From: Yunchengibacter salinarum
GTDB taxonomy: Bacteria; Pseudomonadota; Alphaproteobacteria; Sphingomonadales; Kordiimonadaceae
Reading direction: 5' to 3'
NCBI RefSeq assembly: GCF_037658235.1
Contig: NZ_JBBJLN010000002.1
Span: 284,405 to 348,404 of the forward strand
DNA: 64,000 nt
Position numbers and translations under genes: made by a program
Part shown: one piece after another, positions 63,850 to 64,000 of the stretch
How the letters are laid out: each line of letters begins with the position of its first letter
Numbering within the stretch: position 1 is the first letter of the stretch
Notes under the pieces: model-generated
The model's input: the letters and a program-made list of their open reading frames with translations, nothing else
What the model was told of the DNA's origin: nothing
Database searches by the model: none

Positions 63850-64000
63850 ATGACACAGGAACAGGCGGATACATCATCCACGGCCACACCGCGGCCCAAT
63901 GCGGTTGTTATATTGAGCACCATCGTTGCGGCGCTGGGCGGTTTTTTGTTCGGCTTTGACACTGCGGTGATTTCGGGCACCACGGGGGCGCTTGAGAGCG
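63850..64000 (+). CDS. MFS sugar transporter, N-terminal fragment (cut by window edge)
   Basis: The first 50 codons of a major-facilitator sugar porter. After a polar start, the first helix reads STIVAALGGFLFGFDTAVISG, the signature of the SP family (GalP/XylE/MalA-like). GGGGGAGGGG lies just before the ATG, 64 nt after GH97. It would carry maltose or glucose across the inner membrane for the cytoplasmic glucosidase. Confidence 0.85.
   Translation, partial: MTQEQADTSSTATPRPNAVVILSTIVAALGGFLFGFDTAVISGTTGALES

Noticed and set aside
61779..63983. Minus-strand open frame of 734 codons opposite GH97
   Set aside because: Antisense to a gene with clear GH97 motifs and lipobox; no features of its own.

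Overview
The window is a GC-rich, gene-dense chromosomal segment of a Gram-negative bacterium, most likely an alphaproteobacterium. This is inferred from the NAD-dependent FdsGBA/FdhD formate dehydrogenase, a heterotetrameric sarcosine oxidase cluster, an mmgR/alpha-r8-like small RNA, an alphaproteobacterial-looking tRNA-Val, and a TonB-dependent receptor linked to starch/maltose genes with tryptophan-halogenase-like proteins. Genus cannot be fixed from the sequence.

Layout. (1) 0-5.3 kb, housekeeping: the 3' end of a sigma-54 activator, glutamate racemase, an LpxH-like phosphoesterase coupled to a GT4 glycosyltransferase, a candidate sRNA, an N-formylglutamate amidohydrolase and tRNA-Val(GAC). 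(2) 5.5-18.4 kb, defence: a 52-repeat CRISPR array, its leader, and a complete type I-G (formerly I-U) cas operon (cas3, cas8g/csb3-like, cas7/csb1, csb2, cas4-cas1 fusion, cas2), all read leftward. (3) 18.6-23.4 kb: a copper-type P1B ATPase with unusual SDHC metal sites, an overlapping 77-residue membrane protein, an APC permease and a TetR regulator. (4) 23.6-47.9 kb, one-carbon oxidation: glutathione-dependent formaldehyde oxidation (class III ADH, S-formylglutathione hydrolase), two GlxA/AraC regulators, soxBDAG, a DmdA/GcvT-like methyltransferase, a MetF-like reductase, formate-THF ligase, a 2OG-Fe(II) oxygenase-like protein, a dimethylglycine-dehydrogenase-like flavoprotein, MobA, and FdsABG with FdhD. 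(5) 48.2-64 kb: RhlE helicase, then an alpha-glucan utilisation locus with a LacI regulator, two GH13 enzymes, a TonB receptor, two halogenase-like flavoproteins, a GH97 enzyme and a sugar MFS transporter (cut by the right edge).

How it fits together. In region 4, N-methyl (and perhaps O- or S-methyl) groups would be passed to THF or released as formaldehyde, oxidised to formate by either the folate or the glutathione route, and finally to CO2 with NADH formation. MobA and FdhD supply and activate the molybdenum cofactor of the formate dehydrogenase. In region 5, repeated TTGCAA-centred sites occur upstream of lacI, between the amylase and the TonB receptor, and between the second halogenase and GH97, which suggests one LacI-type regulon.

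Two arrays of a structured, GC-rich, roughly 116-131 bp repeat (41.6-42.0 kb and 59.6-60.0 kb, in opposite orientation) each fill the gap between a convergent gene pair. Their palindromic arms co-vary between copies. They are among the least explained features here.
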